A stretch of DNA of 64,000 nt. It comes from Rossellomorea aquimaris (GTDB lineage: Bacteria > Bacillota > Bacilli > Bacillales > Bacillaceae_B). Within the stretch, counting starts at the first letter, position 1. The number at the start of each line of letters is the position of its first letter. Position numbers and translations under genes: made by a program. Positions 16,244-24,979 of the stretch are shown here, piece after piece. The stretch covers positions 1 through 64,000 of the forward strand of contig NZ_JAIVAT010000009.1 of assembly GCF_020172085.1 (NCBI RefSeq), written 5' to 3'. A model generated the notes under the pieces. The model was not told the origin of the DNA. It saw nothing but the letters and a program-made list of their open reading frames with translations, and did not search any database.

Positions 16244-17161
16244 TTAAGCGTTTTGAACCTCTTGTTCACCCTTGGCTTGTCTTGCTTTAGCTGCTGCGTT
16301 CACCTGCTCATCGGCATGATAAGAAGAACGAACGAGCGGGCCAGCTTCACAGTGGCTGAAGCCTTTTTCCATAGCGGCTTCACGAAGTTCGGCAAATTCA
16401 TCTGGATGGTAATATTTTTGAACTTTCAAATGCTTCTTGGACGGTTGAAGATATTGACCCAACGTCACGATATCCACGTGATTGGCACGTAAATCATCCA
16501 TGGTCTCCAGAATTTCTTCCTTCGTTTCCCCAAGACCCACCATGATGCTTGATTTCGTTGGGATGTCAGGATTCAATTCTTTCGCTCGACGCAGGAATTC
16601 CAATGTGCGGTCGTAAGTCGCGCGTGCACGAACTCTTGGAGTCAGGCGACGGACGGTTTCGACATTGTAGTTCATGATATCAGGCTTAGCATCCATCAAT
16701 GTCTTGATATTATCGAATACCCCACCCATATCAGAAGGCAATACTTCGATGGATGTGAACGGGCTCTTACGGCGGATGGCACGTACCGTTTCAGCGAAAA
16801 CTTTTGATCCACCGTCTTTTAAGTCATCACGTGCAACTGCTGTAATGACGACGTGTTTCAAGTTCATTAATTGTACGGAGTCCGCAACGCGTTCCGGTTC
16901 TTTCAGGTCCAGTTCAGTCGGCAGGCCTGTTTTCACTGCACAGAAACGGCAGGCACGTGTACAAATATCCCCGAGGATCATGAATGTAGCCGTTCGTCTC
17001 GTTCCCCAGCACTCGTGAATATTCGGACAACGCGCCTCTTCACATACTGTATGAAGATTGTTTTCACGCATCATTTTTTTCAAGCCCATATAATTATCGT
17101 TCGTATTCAGCTTAATTTTAAGCCAATCCGGTTTACGAATGTGTTCATCTTTCTTGCTCAT
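16244..17161 (-). CDS. lipA: Lipoyl synthase
   Basis: A 305-residue radical-SAM enzyme inserting two sulfurs into protein-bound octanoyl groups. The auxiliary cluster cysteines are in [12 protein letters not shown] (about residues 35-46), the radical-SAM cluster motif is CTRACRFC (about 61-68), and the conserved RSSYHADE serine segment that binds the auxiliary cluster is near the C-terminus. Start choice: ATG 17161 (MSKKDEH, as in B. subtilis LipA), nine bases after GGAG; in-frame ATG 17170 and TTG 17176 are alternatives. It needs Fe-S clusters from SUF and serves GcvH, both in this window. Confidence 0.95.
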   Translation of the reverse strand: MSKKDEHIRKPDWLKIKLNTNDNYMGLKKMMRENNLHTVCEEARCPNIHECWGTRRTATFMILGDICTRACRFCAVKTGLPTELDLKEPERVADSVQLMNLKHVVITAVARDDLKDGGSKVFAETVRAIRRKSPFTSIEVLPSDMGGVFDNIKTLMDAKPDIMNYNVETVRRLTPRVRARATYDRTLEFLRRAKELNPDIPTKSSIMVGLGETKEEILETMDDLRANHVDIVTLGQYLQPSKKHLKVQKYYHPDEFAELREAAMEKGFSHCEAGPLVRSSYHADEQVNAAAKARQAKGEQEVQNA

Positions 17162-17386
17162 ACCCCTCATCTCCAATCCTAAATAATTCTGACTTAGGCA
17201 AAGAGTGAAACGCTATATCGTTCATCCTATGTAAAAAAAGCCATCATCAATATACTTCTTTTGTCACTTTATCATACTAAAAAAGTGAAAACAAGCATGT
17301 GATACCCTATTACCATTTATTGATGATTATGATTCCCGGTGAACGATACAAACTAGAAATAAGCCCCTAAAAATGGAGGGATTATT

Positions 17387-18385
17387 TTGTACAAACGACT
17401 GGTTTTGGTCATTGCCCTTTTCTCTTTCGTGGTAAGTCCATGTCAGGGCTTTGCATCAGAAAAGCTCACTGATGAACAGATATACAACAAAAGGATGGAA
17501 TTATTTCAAAAGAGCGAGACTTTGACACAGATCCCCTGGTACTACTTAGCTGCCATAGATCAATACGAACGCAGTCTTCGCTTTGCACGTAAGGATAGGG
17601 AAAAGCCTTCTTCATTTATCTCGATTTATATGGAGCCTGAAAAGTGGATTGGCCCTTTAAATCCACGTGCAGAAGATGATAACCCTGAAACGATCGCCCT
17701 ATTTAATGGAATTGGCCGAGATGGAGATCATGACGGGAAAGCAAGTATGAAAAGTGATGAAGATATCCTTGCGGCTTTAACGGATTTTATATTGAAGTAT
17801 GGGATCGATCGTGATAATTTCAAACTGGCCCTCTGGGATTATTACAAACGGGATAAAACCGTCAGCATCATTATGGGCAATGCAAAAATATATAAGCAGT
17901 ACGGCACGATTCATCTCAATAAAAAAGCCTTTCCTCTTCCCCTCCGGTTTAACTATAGTTACCGAAATACATGGGGAGATGCCAGGGGATGGGGTGGCAG
18001 ACGGATCCATGAAGGGACGGATCTATTTGCTGATTACGGTGTACCTGTAAGGGCAACATCTTACGGAATTATCGAGATGAAAGGCTGGAACCGGTATGGA
18101 GGATGGCGGATCGGGATACGCGACATCAATAATACGTATCACTACTTTGCTCATTTAAGCGGTTTTGCCAAAGACCTTCATGTAGGACAGGTCGTTGAAC
18201 CCGGAATGGTGATTGGCGGTGTGGGAAGCTCGGGTTATGGACCTCCAGGTACTTCTGGGAAATTCCCCCCTCACTTACATTACGGAATGTATAAGGATAA
18301 TGGCTTGACGGAATGGTCCTTTGATCCTTATCCTCATCTCAGAATGTGGGAGCGTCAGGATAGAATCAATAACAAGAAGCATTAA
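17387..18385 (+). CDS. yunA: Secreted M23 (LytM) peptidase YunA
   Basis: A 332-residue protein with an N-terminal signal peptide (hydrophobic residues 5-22, then FASEK), a helical N-terminal region of about 180 residues, and a C-terminal LytM/M23 zinc endopeptidase domain. Zinc ligands are visible as HEGTD (about residues 208-212) and HLHYGMY (about 302-308). It probably trims peptidoglycan peptides outside the membrane; a role in sporulation is suggested by the neighbourhood only. TTG 17387 is chosen because GGAGGG lies six bases upstream. Confidence 0.9.
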   Translation: MYKRLVLVIALFSFVVSPCQGFASEKLTDEQIYNKRMELFQKSETLTQIPWYYLAAIDQYERSLRFARKDREKPSSFISIYMEPEKWIGPLNPRAEDDNPETIALFNGIGRDGDHDGKASMKSDEDILAALTDFILKYGIDRDNFKLALWDYYKRDKTVSIIMGNAKIYKQYGTIHLNKKAFPLPLRFNYSYRNTWGDARGWGGRRIHEGTDLFADYGVPVRATSYGIIEMKGWNRYGGWRIGIRDINNTYHYFAHLSGFAKDLHVGQVVEPGMVIGGVGSSGYGPPGTSGKFPPHLHYGMYKDNGLTEWSFDPYPHLRMWERQDRINNKKH

Positions 18386-18424
18386 AAAAGCAGACAATGG
18401 AAATCCATCGTCTGCTTCTTCCTT
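18384..18424. terminator. Bidirectional terminator between yunA and metS
   Basis: AAGCAGACAATGGA and TCCATCGTCTGCTT form the stem (one mismatch). A and T runs lie on both sides. Confidence 0.8.
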
Positions 18425-18531
18425 TATACCTGCTTTTTCGATTTGGAAACAGCGTTCATGATACTAGCTGCTAATCCACCCCAAATGATGACCATTCCTA
18501 CAACCATCATTGCAATTGCGCTACCAGTCAT
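18424..18531 (-). CDS. metS: MetS-like small subunit of the Met/Ala NSS transporter
   Basis: A 35-residue single-pass membrane peptide beginning MTGSAIAMMVVGMVIIWGGL and ending in a basic tail (SKSKKQV). This matches MetS-type small subunits that accompany NSS-family methionine/alanine importers. ATG 18531 lies one base after the stop of the transporter gene, and its AAGGAGGT site is inside that gene's last codons, so translation is coupled. Confidence 0.85.
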   Translation of the reverse strand: MTGSAIAMMVVGMVIIWGGLAASIMNAVSKSKKQV

Positions 18532-18532
18532 G

Positions 18533-20059
18533 TTAGCTTACCTCCTTATAGCTTTCAGCATCTGTTTTGGCATTCCAGCGTTTAAATCCGAAGGCAACAC
18601 CGACCAGGATGGCAAAGGCTGCTACAAACCAACCACTGTAAAGTACGAAGGCATCAGTATAGCCACCGTAGTTACCAGTTTCAGTTTCAAATTCTTTCAG
18701 TAAATTCATTTTGAATAAACCAAACATCATCCAACCAAGAACGATTGGTGTGATAACACCTAAACATACTTTCCACCAAGTACCAAGCTGGATATCCGAA
18801 ATCCCATTTGCATGGGATTGGAATGCTCCCAATTTGCGAAGGAACCAGGCAATCACGACTACTTCCACTAATCCTACAAACGCAACTCCGAATTGGTTGA
18901 TGAAGTAATCTGCTACATCAAGGAACAATAATCCGCCCTGTGTGGCAAATAGAATCGAGATGATGGCTGAAAGTCCGCCACCGAATAGTACAGCTTTGTT
19001 ACGGGAAATTCCGAACTTCTCAGAAACAGCTGCTACATATGTTTCTGAAATGGAAATTAACGATGACAAACCGGCCAGGACAAGTGAAGCAAAGAATAAG
19101 AAGCCAAATACTTCGTTGAATGCCGGGAATTCGTTAATGATCTGCGGGAAGACAACAAACGCGAGTCCCACTCCACCACTTACAACATCCTGTACAGCAA
19201 CACCTTGAGATTGCGCCATGAAACCTAAAGCGGCAAATACACCGATACCGGCCAATAATTCAAACCCTGAGTTACTGAAACCAGTGATAAACGCATTGTT
19301 CGTAATATCCGATTTCTTCGGAAGATAACTTGAGTACGTAATCATGATGGCGAAGGCAATGGATAAACTGAAGAAAATCTGTCCATATGCTGCCACCCAT
19401 ACACCAGGATCAGCAATCTTGCTGAAGTCTGGCTTGAAGAATGCATCAAGACCTTCCATCGCTCCTGGTAACGTTAAAGCGCGAACAACAATAATTAAGA
19501 ATAAAATAACAAGTGCTGGAATAAAGATCTTATTCGCTACTTCGATTCCTTTCTTTACACCTTTGAAAAGAATACCCAGTGTAACGGCCCATACGATTAC
19601 AAGCGGGATGAAGACCCCAGGAACCACACTTCCTGTCTGACCTGCGTCAACTGATAGTTTTAAATAATCACTGAACAGGAATGACTCTGTATCCTTTCCC
19701 CAACCTAAGTTGAAAGAAAATACACTGTACGACATCGCCCAGGCGATAATGACGGCATAATAGGTGGAAATGACGAAGGCAATTAATACTTGCCACCAGC
19801 CAAGCCATTCTGTTTTCTTATTTAGACGGAAGTAAGATAACGGTGCCGAACCACGGTACTTATGACCGATTGTAAATTCAAGTACTAATAATGGAATACC
19901 TGCTGTAAGAAGAGCGAATAAATATGGAATAAAGAATGCTCCCCCACCATTTTCATACGCTACTGCAGGAAAACGCCAAATGTTTCCCAATCCGATTGCT
20001 GACCCGACAGCAGCTAGAATAAATCCTGCTCTTGTACCAAACTGCGCACGATTCTCCAT
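18533..20059 (-). CDS. metP: Na+-dependent NSS-family transporter (MetP-like)
   Basis: A 508-residue integral membrane protein of the neurotransmitter:sodium symporter family with about 12 predicted helices. TM1 carries the family signature GFILAAVGSAIGLGNIWRFP (residues 12-31), including the Na+ and substrate site glycines and the conserved NIWRFP. Pairing with metS indicates the MetPS methionine/alanine system first described in Corynebacterium; B. subtilis uses the name metP for a different ABC permease. Substrate is inferred from that pairing. Confidence 0.87.
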   Translation of the reverse strand: MENRAQFGTRAGFILAAVGSAIGLGNIWRFPAVAYENGGGAFFIPYLFALLTAGIPLLVLEFTIGHKYRGSAPLSYFRLNKKTEWLGWWQVLIAFVISTYYAVIIAWAMSYSVFSFNLGWGKDTESFLFSDYLKLSVDAGQTGSVVPGVFIPLVIVWAVTLGILFKGVKKGIEVANKIFIPALVILFLIIVVRALTLPGAMEGLDAFFKPDFSKIADPGVWVAAYGQIFFSLSIAFAIMITYSSYLPKKSDITNNAFITGFSNSGFELLAGIGVFAALGFMAQSQGVAVQDVVSGGVGLAFVVFPQIINEFPAFNEVFGFLFFASLVLAGLSSLISISETYVAAVSEKFGISRNKAVLFGGGLSAIISILFATQGGLLFLDVADYFINQFGVAFVGLVEVVVIAWFLRKLGAFQSHANGISDIQLGTWWKVCLGVITPIVLGWMMFGLFKMNLLKEFETETGNYGGYTDAFVLYSGWFVAAFAILVGVAFGFKRWNAKTDAESYKEVS

Positions 20060-20295
20060 GCTGTTCCCCCCTAGTTCTTTCCAACTACCCTTTGATAGGT
20101 ATTTGAAATTTTTATATTTTCAGATTATTTATAATCTAAAGTCAGTATAGCTAGTTCCTGGACAATTGTCAAAGCTTTATTTTAGTGATTTCATAAGAAT
20201 TTCACAAAATCACGGCAGTACTATTTCACTATAAGAATTTTGTCGGATTTTGGTGAATGGGTGGCGATAGAATCAGGAGGTAAGAGGTGGGATCC

Positions 20296-20329
20296 AAATA
20301 AAAACCAGAAGCCAAATTAGCTTCTGGTT
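20296..20329 (-). terminator. Terminator of the NhaC-type transporter gene
   Basis: AACCAGAAGC (20303-20312) pairs with GCTTCTGGTT (20320-20329); T-rich tract on the minus strand. Confidence 0.75.
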
Positions 20330-20338
20330 CATCCTACA

Positions 20339-21901
20339 TTATTCTGCAGATGCAGGTTTCGCTTTTTCACCGAACAGGAAGGCGATTGCCAAGATCAAAA
20401 TGATGACAACCACGAGTCCCAGGATTGCGCTTCCGGTGAATCCAAGTACAATATATCCGATGGCGGCTACAACTGCACCAATAGCCGCATATGGAAGCTG
20501 TGTGATCACGTGATCGATATGATTACTTCCCGCTCCAGTTGAAGATAGGATCGTTGTATCGGAGATCGGTGAGCAGTGATCACCTAGAACTGATCCGGCC
20601 AGCACCGCTGCCATGGCAGGAAGTAAGATACTTACGTCTGTCGCGGCAGCAATTTCTCCGGCGATCGGAAGTAGAATACCAAATGATCCCCAAGATGTGC
20701 CCGTTGAGAAAGCCATGATCCCGGCAACAAGGAATAAAATGACCGGCAGTGCCTGCATCGGCAAGCTTGATTGTTCAACCAGGCCGGCAAGGTACGTACC
20801 CGTCTGGAGTTGGTCGATGAGTGTAACGATCGTCCATGCAAAGATCAAAATGTAAACAGCCGGCAGCATCGATTTGATCCCTTCCACTACAGCCGTTCCG
20901 ACAGCACCTGCTTCAATTCCTTTTAAGCTGACTTGACGAAGGAAGAAGATCAGGGCAATCACAAGCCCGAATAATCCACCGTATAATAACGATTTAGTTA
21001 CATCTGTATTTTCAAAGATCGGCAATAAATCGAAAGAACCCACTGCCTGGTAACCCGTCCAAAGCATCATGGAAACCGTACCAACAACAAGGGCTACGAT
21101 CGGCCATACTAAATCGCCTACAGAGCCTTTTGAACTGACAGGAAGATCATTTTTCAATTCACCTGGGATCTCTTTACCAGGGTCATATAGATCACCCGTT
21201 TCAAGGGCACGAACTTCATGTTCTTTCATTTTGCCAAAATCAAGTCCCTTATAAGCAACCATGACGACAAGTAGGACCGCCGCCCATACATAAAGGTTCA
21301 TCGGAATCATTTGAATGAATGCTGAAAACGCCGTATATTCCGTAATACTATGTGCTGTAAGGATCGAACCGATGATTCCGATGATATAAGCTCCCCAGCT
21401 TGAAATCGGGGATACAACACAAATCGGAGCGGAAGTAGAATCAATGATATACGCTAATTTCGCACGTGAGATTCTGTGTCGGTCCGTAATGGGTCTCGAA
21501 ACCTGTCCAACTGCAAGGGCATTGAAATAGTCATCAATAAAAATGATAATACCTAATACCGCAGCCAAAAGCTGTGCACCTTGCCTCGTCTTTACACGTT
21601 TCATCGCCCATTCCCCGAATGCGCGGCTCCCGCCTGAAATATTTACAAAAGCGGTGATGACACCAAGAATGAGTAAGAAGAAAATGATATAGACATTCCA
21701 AGTGTTCAGACCGCCATCTGCGACAAAGATTCCTTTAAAGGCGTCCCAGATAAAGTTGAATGTTTTAGTTATTGAGAAATCCGCCAACAAAAAGGCAGAC
21801 GCGACAATTCCTACTCCAAGTGAAAGTAGAACCCGTCTCGTGAGTATAACCATAAGGATGGCTAAAAGGGGTGGTAATAAAGAGTAAATCGTGTTTTCCA
21901 T
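20339..21901 (-). CDS. lysW: NhaC-superfamily transporter, predicted lysine importer (LysW type)
   Basis: A 520-residue polytopic protein of the NhaC Na+/H+ antiporter superfamily. Charged membrane segments include FIDDYFNALAVG (about residues 121-132), and conserved motifs include GTSWGSFGILLP and GDHCSPISDTTILSS. On sequence alone it would be called a Na+/H+ antiporter. The leader, however, carries a lysine riboswitch (L box) with a terminator, so lysine transport is the better prediction; LysW-type NhaC proteins under L boxes are known in Firmicutes. ATG 21901 follows GGAGGAGG. Confidence 0.85.
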   Translation of the reverse strand: MENTIYSLLPPLLAILMVILTRRVLLSLGVGIVASAFLLADFSITKTFNFIWDAFKGIFVADGGLNTWNVYIIFFLLILGVITAFVNISGGSRAFGEWAMKRVKTRQGAQLLAAVLGIIIFIDDYFNALAVGQVSRPITDRHRISRAKLAYIIDSTSAPICVVSPISSWGAYIIGIIGSILTAHSITEYTAFSAFIQMIPMNLYVWAAVLLVVMVAYKGLDFGKMKEHEVRALETGDLYDPGKEIPGELKNDLPVSSKGSVGDLVWPIVALVVGTVSMMLWTGYQAVGSFDLLPIFENTDVTKSLLYGGLFGLVIALIFFLRQVSLKGIEAGAVGTAVVEGIKSMLPAVYILIFAWTIVTLIDQLQTGTYLAGLVEQSSLPMQALPVILFLVAGIMAFSTGTSWGSFGILLPIAGEIAAATDVSILLPAMAAVLAGSVLGDHCSPISDTTILSSTGAGSNHIDHVITQLPYAAIGAVVAAIGYIVLGFTGSAILGLVVVIILILAIAFLFGEKAKPASAE

Positions 21902-21953
21902 AGTGTCCTCCTCCTATTTGATAGGGGGGAACCATCGTAGCATGACAGAGGAT

Positions 21954-21993
21954 AATAAAAAAAGGCAACGATAGAGAAACTATCATTACCTTT
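21954..21993 (-). terminator. Riboswitch-controlled terminator in the lysW leader
   Basis: On the minus strand AAAGGTAATGATAG pairs with CTATCGTTGCCTTT (two G-U pairs), followed by a U run. It lies between the lysine aptamer and the start codon. Confidence 0.85.
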
Positions 21994-22013
21994 GTTAGTA
22001 ACGTAAGTGCTCC

Positions 22014-22200
22014 ATCACGATCTGTAGCTCCCCATTATAGAGATTTCCCTATAATGACAGTGTTATCCTTATTCAAGACAACCCCAGCAAATATACCTTC
22101 GACAAGCATATTTACTTCGGCAAAAATTCCCTTTCATCTGTTTTCTTCGTTGTCATCCTCAAACAGATTACTTTTGAATCCTGCGCCTCTACCCCATCGG
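22014..22200 (-). promoter_or_regulatory. Lysine riboswitch (L box)
   Basis: Read on the minus strand, the conserved blocks occur in order: GTAGAGGCGC (22183-22192), AAAAGTA, GAAAGG..TTTGCCGAAG, a stem pairing TAAATA with TATTTGCTGG, TTGAATAA, CACTGTCA and TGGGGAGCTA. This is the lysC-type aptamer of Bacillus. The downstream terminator implies transcription shut-off when lysine is abundant. Confidence 0.92.
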
Positions 22201-22236
22201 ACTGATGATGTGGTGTGTTATAAAATTTTCTTTATC

Positions 22237-22265
22237 AATATAACAAACTATCATTCTTTTGACAA
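22237..22265 (-). promoter_or_regulatory. SigA-type promoter of the lysine riboswitch transcript
   Basis: On the minus strand TTGTCA (22265-22260) and TATATT (22242-22237) are separated by exactly 17 bases, just upstream of the aptamer. Confidence 0.75.
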
Positions 22266-22279
22266 CTTTTTTTTCATAG

Positions 22280-23044
22280 CTAATTTGTGGGAAATTCTAT
22301 GGATGGTCCCGATCCTCCCCCACCATTATTATAAAATTGCGGCACATCCAGGTGTACAGTACCCATCGCGACGAGAATATCCTGCTTGATTGTTTCCGTT
22401 TTCGTTGCAAACGGAATGATGATCTGGACGTTCACTTCAAGCTCCACAAATACCTTCACAACGGCATTATTGATTCCAAACTGTTCCACTGTCGTTTTCA
22501 CATCTGAACGGACATCACCGATGGAATGAAAACGGATTGGGATTTTTGGCCCCAGGTTCCCGAGTAGCACGTTGTTTGTCGCCTGCCCTAAAGGAACGGA
22601 ATAGGTAATGCCCTTCGATGCCTTTGACTTCCCTTCATCAATTTCCACCTCGGTGAGAAATTCCAGATTTTCAATATTACCCGCCTCTGCCTCCTGCAGG
22701 TTCTGTTGGACCAGATTCGTAATTTCAGCCTGAACCCTGTTGATTGTCTGCGTATTGTATTTAAACGAAACGATATCGCCTTCCTGGTTCTTCACTTCTT
22801 CCGTTATATCCGAAATATCCAGTACATCGGCAATTTTCTTATTGATCGCTTTGTTAATCACCAGGGTACCAATCCTGCTCGTTTGTGTCTCAGCATAAGC
22901 AAGAAGCGTCGGCTTCAACCCTTTATTGATGATCCACAATCCGAATCCCGTGGATATCATAAAGAACAGAAACGTGATGATCATGACATGTCGAAAAGGC
23001 AGCGGACCTCCTCTTCGGGGTTTGTAGGTTTTAAACTTAGACAA
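22280..23044 (-). CDS. yunB: Sporulation protein YunB
   Basis: A 254-residue protein with a short basic N-terminus, one transmembrane helix (about residues 20-43) and a large extracytoplasmic domain. LLGNLGPKIPIRF and the C-terminal VPQFYNNGGGG match B. subtilis YunB, a mother-cell sporulation protein needed for efficient spore formation. The start is TTG 23044 with GGGGGGA upstream. That binding site lies inside the 3' arm of the preceding gene's terminator hairpin (see findings). Confidence 0.88.
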   Translation of the reverse strand: MSKFKTYKPRRGGPLPFRHVMIITFLFFMISTGFGLWIINKGLKPTLLAYAETQTSRIGTLVINKAINKKIADVLDISDITEEVKNQEGDIVSFKYNTQTINRVQAEITNLVQQNLQEAEAGNIENLEFLTEVEIDEGKSKASKGITYSVPLGQATNNVLLGNLGPKIPIRFHSIGDVRSDVKTTVEQFGINNAVVKVFVELEVNVQIIIPFATKTETIKQDILVAMGTVHLDVPQFYNNGGGGSGPSIEFPTN

Positions 23045-23088
23045 AAAAATCCCCCCTTACAAGCTATTTGTATGCACTGTAAGAGGGG
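23042..23088 (-). terminator. Terminator of the HD-GYP gene, overlapping the yunB start
   Basis: On the minus strand CCCCTCTTACA pairs with TGTAAGGGGG, followed by a run of seven U that reaches the yunB TTG. Confidence 0.75.
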
Positions 23089-23102
23089 TTTAACGCAAAA
23101 AT

Positions 23103-24215
23103 TTATTTAACTTTAAGAGATTGAGGCTCATAATCCGGGTCAAATCCTGTTATCACCTTGTCTAATGCCTTGCTTAAATCTACAGGATAAGGGGAATGCA
23201 ACTCCTGTCCATCTTCTTCGATGATCCTGAGCACAGGTCGGTCCGTCACTCCTTTGTTTTGATCCGTGACAATTCCTTTCCGGCCATCATTCAATTCTAC
23301 AATCATTCCATTTGGATAGATCGCCACCGAAGATCGGAAGGCTTCAATCACTTGTGGATCGAACAGGGACCCTGATCCGGCATACAAGACTTCCAGAGCC
23401 TGATGAGGAAGCATCGCTTTCCTATATACCCGATTGGAGGTCATCGCGTCAAACACATCCGCCACAGCGATGATTTTAGCGAATGGATGAATATCTTCAC
23501 CCTTGATCCCGCGTGGATAACCTGATCCATCGAGCCTTTCGTGATGCTGATAGGCACAATGAGCAATGATCAACGACACAGAATGAAGCTGCCTCAGGAT
23601 GTCAAAGCCGTGCTCAGAGTGCTTCTTGATTGCACTGAACTCGTCTTCCGTCAATTTCCCCGGCTTCAAGAGGATCTCTTCCGGTACCAGCATCTTACCG
23701 ATATCATGAAGAATCGCCCCCACTCCGAGCTGCTCAAGCTGCTTCGGTGAAAGCTTGAGTTCGAGACCGATCGAAAGCGTATATAACGTTACATTGAATG
23801 AATGATGAAAAATATAGGAGTCGTACGTAAAAACATCCGTCAAAATCGTGAGGAGATCGTGATTCGCCTTTACTTCAGACAAGACGACATCAATGACCTG
23901 CTTTAGTTGTTTGGCACTATCTTCAATCATGAGTACACTTGGCGAGCCACCCGTTGCGCTCAATTGATTAAAGGCTCTCTCGATATTATTGACCGCCTGT
24001 TGTCTCACTTTACTCGAAACGGTCCCCTTCACATAGATTCCACTGGAGAGGGAGTCTTCAATGTAGACATACTGAATACTGAGCTCCTGCAGCCTGTAAA
24101 TCATGCGTTCTGTGATGGGAACATTATCATGAATCAGCGCTTGACCTCTCATATTATATACCGTTGTAGCTAGAACCATGCCGGGTTTTAAAGCCCGAGT
24201 TGATATAAGCCTCAT
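23103..24215 (-). CDS. HD-GYP domain protein (probable c-di-GMP phosphodiesterase)
   Basis: A 370-residue protein: an N-terminal region of about 110 residues of unclear fold, then an HD-GYP domain with the HD pair in AILHDIGKM (about residues 167-175), QHHERLDGSGYPRGIKG (about 222-238, the GYP loop), and further metal ligands in VADVFDAMTS. HD-GYP enzymes hydrolyse cyclic di-GMP or related dinucleotides; the motif residues are intact. The C-terminus adds a small beta-rich extension. ATG 24215 follows AGGAG. Confidence 0.9.
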   Translation of the reverse strand: MRLISTRALKPGMVLATTVYNMRGQALIHDNVPITERMIYRLQELSIQYVYIEDSLSSGIYVKGTVSSKVRQQAVNNIERAFNQLSATGGSPSVLMIEDSAKQLKQVIDVVLSEVKANHDLLTILTDVFTYDSYIFHHSFNVTLYTLSIGLELKLSPKQLEQLGVGAILHDIGKMLVPEEILLKPGKLTEDEFSAIKKHSEHGFDILRQLHSVSLIIAHCAYQHHERLDGSGYPRGIKGEDIHPFAKIIAVADVFDAMTSNRVYRKAMLPHQALEVLYAGSGSLFDPQVIEAFRSSVAIYPNGMIVELNDGRKGIVTDQNKGVTDRPVLRIIEEDGQELHSPYPVDLSKALDKVITGFDPDYEPQSLKVK

Positions 24216-24378
24216 AGAATTCTCCTATGTAATTCTTTCATTTTTCGACAAAATTTCCTAGTATCTCCATTATAAAGGATAAAATTGATCTTGCAAGGTG
24301 TATTTCGTTAATTATTCGTGAAAGAATATAGATGGAAAGAGGGGTGCTGGGAGTAAATGAGTTTTCCTTTTTTTGTTA

Positions 24379-24476
24379 AATGACGCGATTATGGTTGATT
24401 TAGACGCAATAAAAAAAATAATGACGCAATGACGTTTGATTTTGACGCAATAAATCTTAAAATGACGCAATTCCTT
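24379..24476. repeat. Phased short-motif array 1 (GACGCAAT core, five units)
   Basis: GACGC(A/G)AT starts at 24382, 24403, 24423, 24444 and 24464, giving spacings of 21, 20, 21 and 20 bases. On the minus strand the fullest units read TTTATTGCGTC. The linkers are AT-rich and not conserved. The intergenic region 24216-24620 has no gene that I can see. Confidence 0.8.
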
Positions 24477-24620
24477 ATTTTAACGGCATGTAGAGTTAGT
24501 AAGGCTACGATTTACAAATCGCGGAACCAGTCCTTAAAGCCTATTTGCCCCATGAATCCTCTCTGCCTCCCAAAAACAAAGACCAGATACTCTATAAAGA
24601 GCCCTGGCCGTCATCATTAT

Positions 24621-24923
24621 TTATATCATCTTTAACAGCGCATCCCTGCCTGCCATCCCTGTATGGATACCGAGGTTTGCTGCTTCATACGTAATGGACT
24701 CCAAAGGAGCATCGAGAAGCTGATCAATGGTCTTTACACCGACCGCTCTTCCCGCTATGATCCCCCTGTCCTTTAACTTCTCATTCAGCAGCGCGACATC
24801 AAGTGCCCCACACATGATATATCCTTTTTCACTCGTCACAACGAGGAGATTTGTTTTCGGAAGTTCAACAGAAATCGCAGTAAAGGTATGTCCCCCAATG
24901 GTGATTGGAGATACATGCATCAT
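24621..24923 (-). CDS. yunC: YunC (DUF1805) protein
   Basis: A 100-residue protein. The block GYIMCGALDVALLNEKLKDR (about residues 34-53) and the IIAGRAVGVKTIDQLLDAPLES segment are almost identical to B. subtilis YunC. Function is unknown. Start choice: ATG 24923 (MMHVSPI) lies eight bases after the AAGGGGG site; upstream in-frame codons would be too close to it. Last gene of the yunF-yunE-yunD-yunC cluster. Confidence 0.85.
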   Translation of the reverse strand: MMHVSPITIGGHTFTAISVELPKTNLLVVTSEKGYIMCGALDVALLNEKLKDRGIIAGRAVGVKTIDQLLDAPLESITYEAANLGIHTGMAGRDALLKMI

Positions 24924-24979
24924 GTTCATCGCCCCCTTCACTCATATGTATGTCATGAGCGAGAAAACGGTGAGGCTGA

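Noticed and set aside
24379..24476. Phased motif arrays considered as CRISPR arrays.
   Set aside because: Repeated cores are only 8-11 bp, linkers are about 10 bp, and no cas gene is present.
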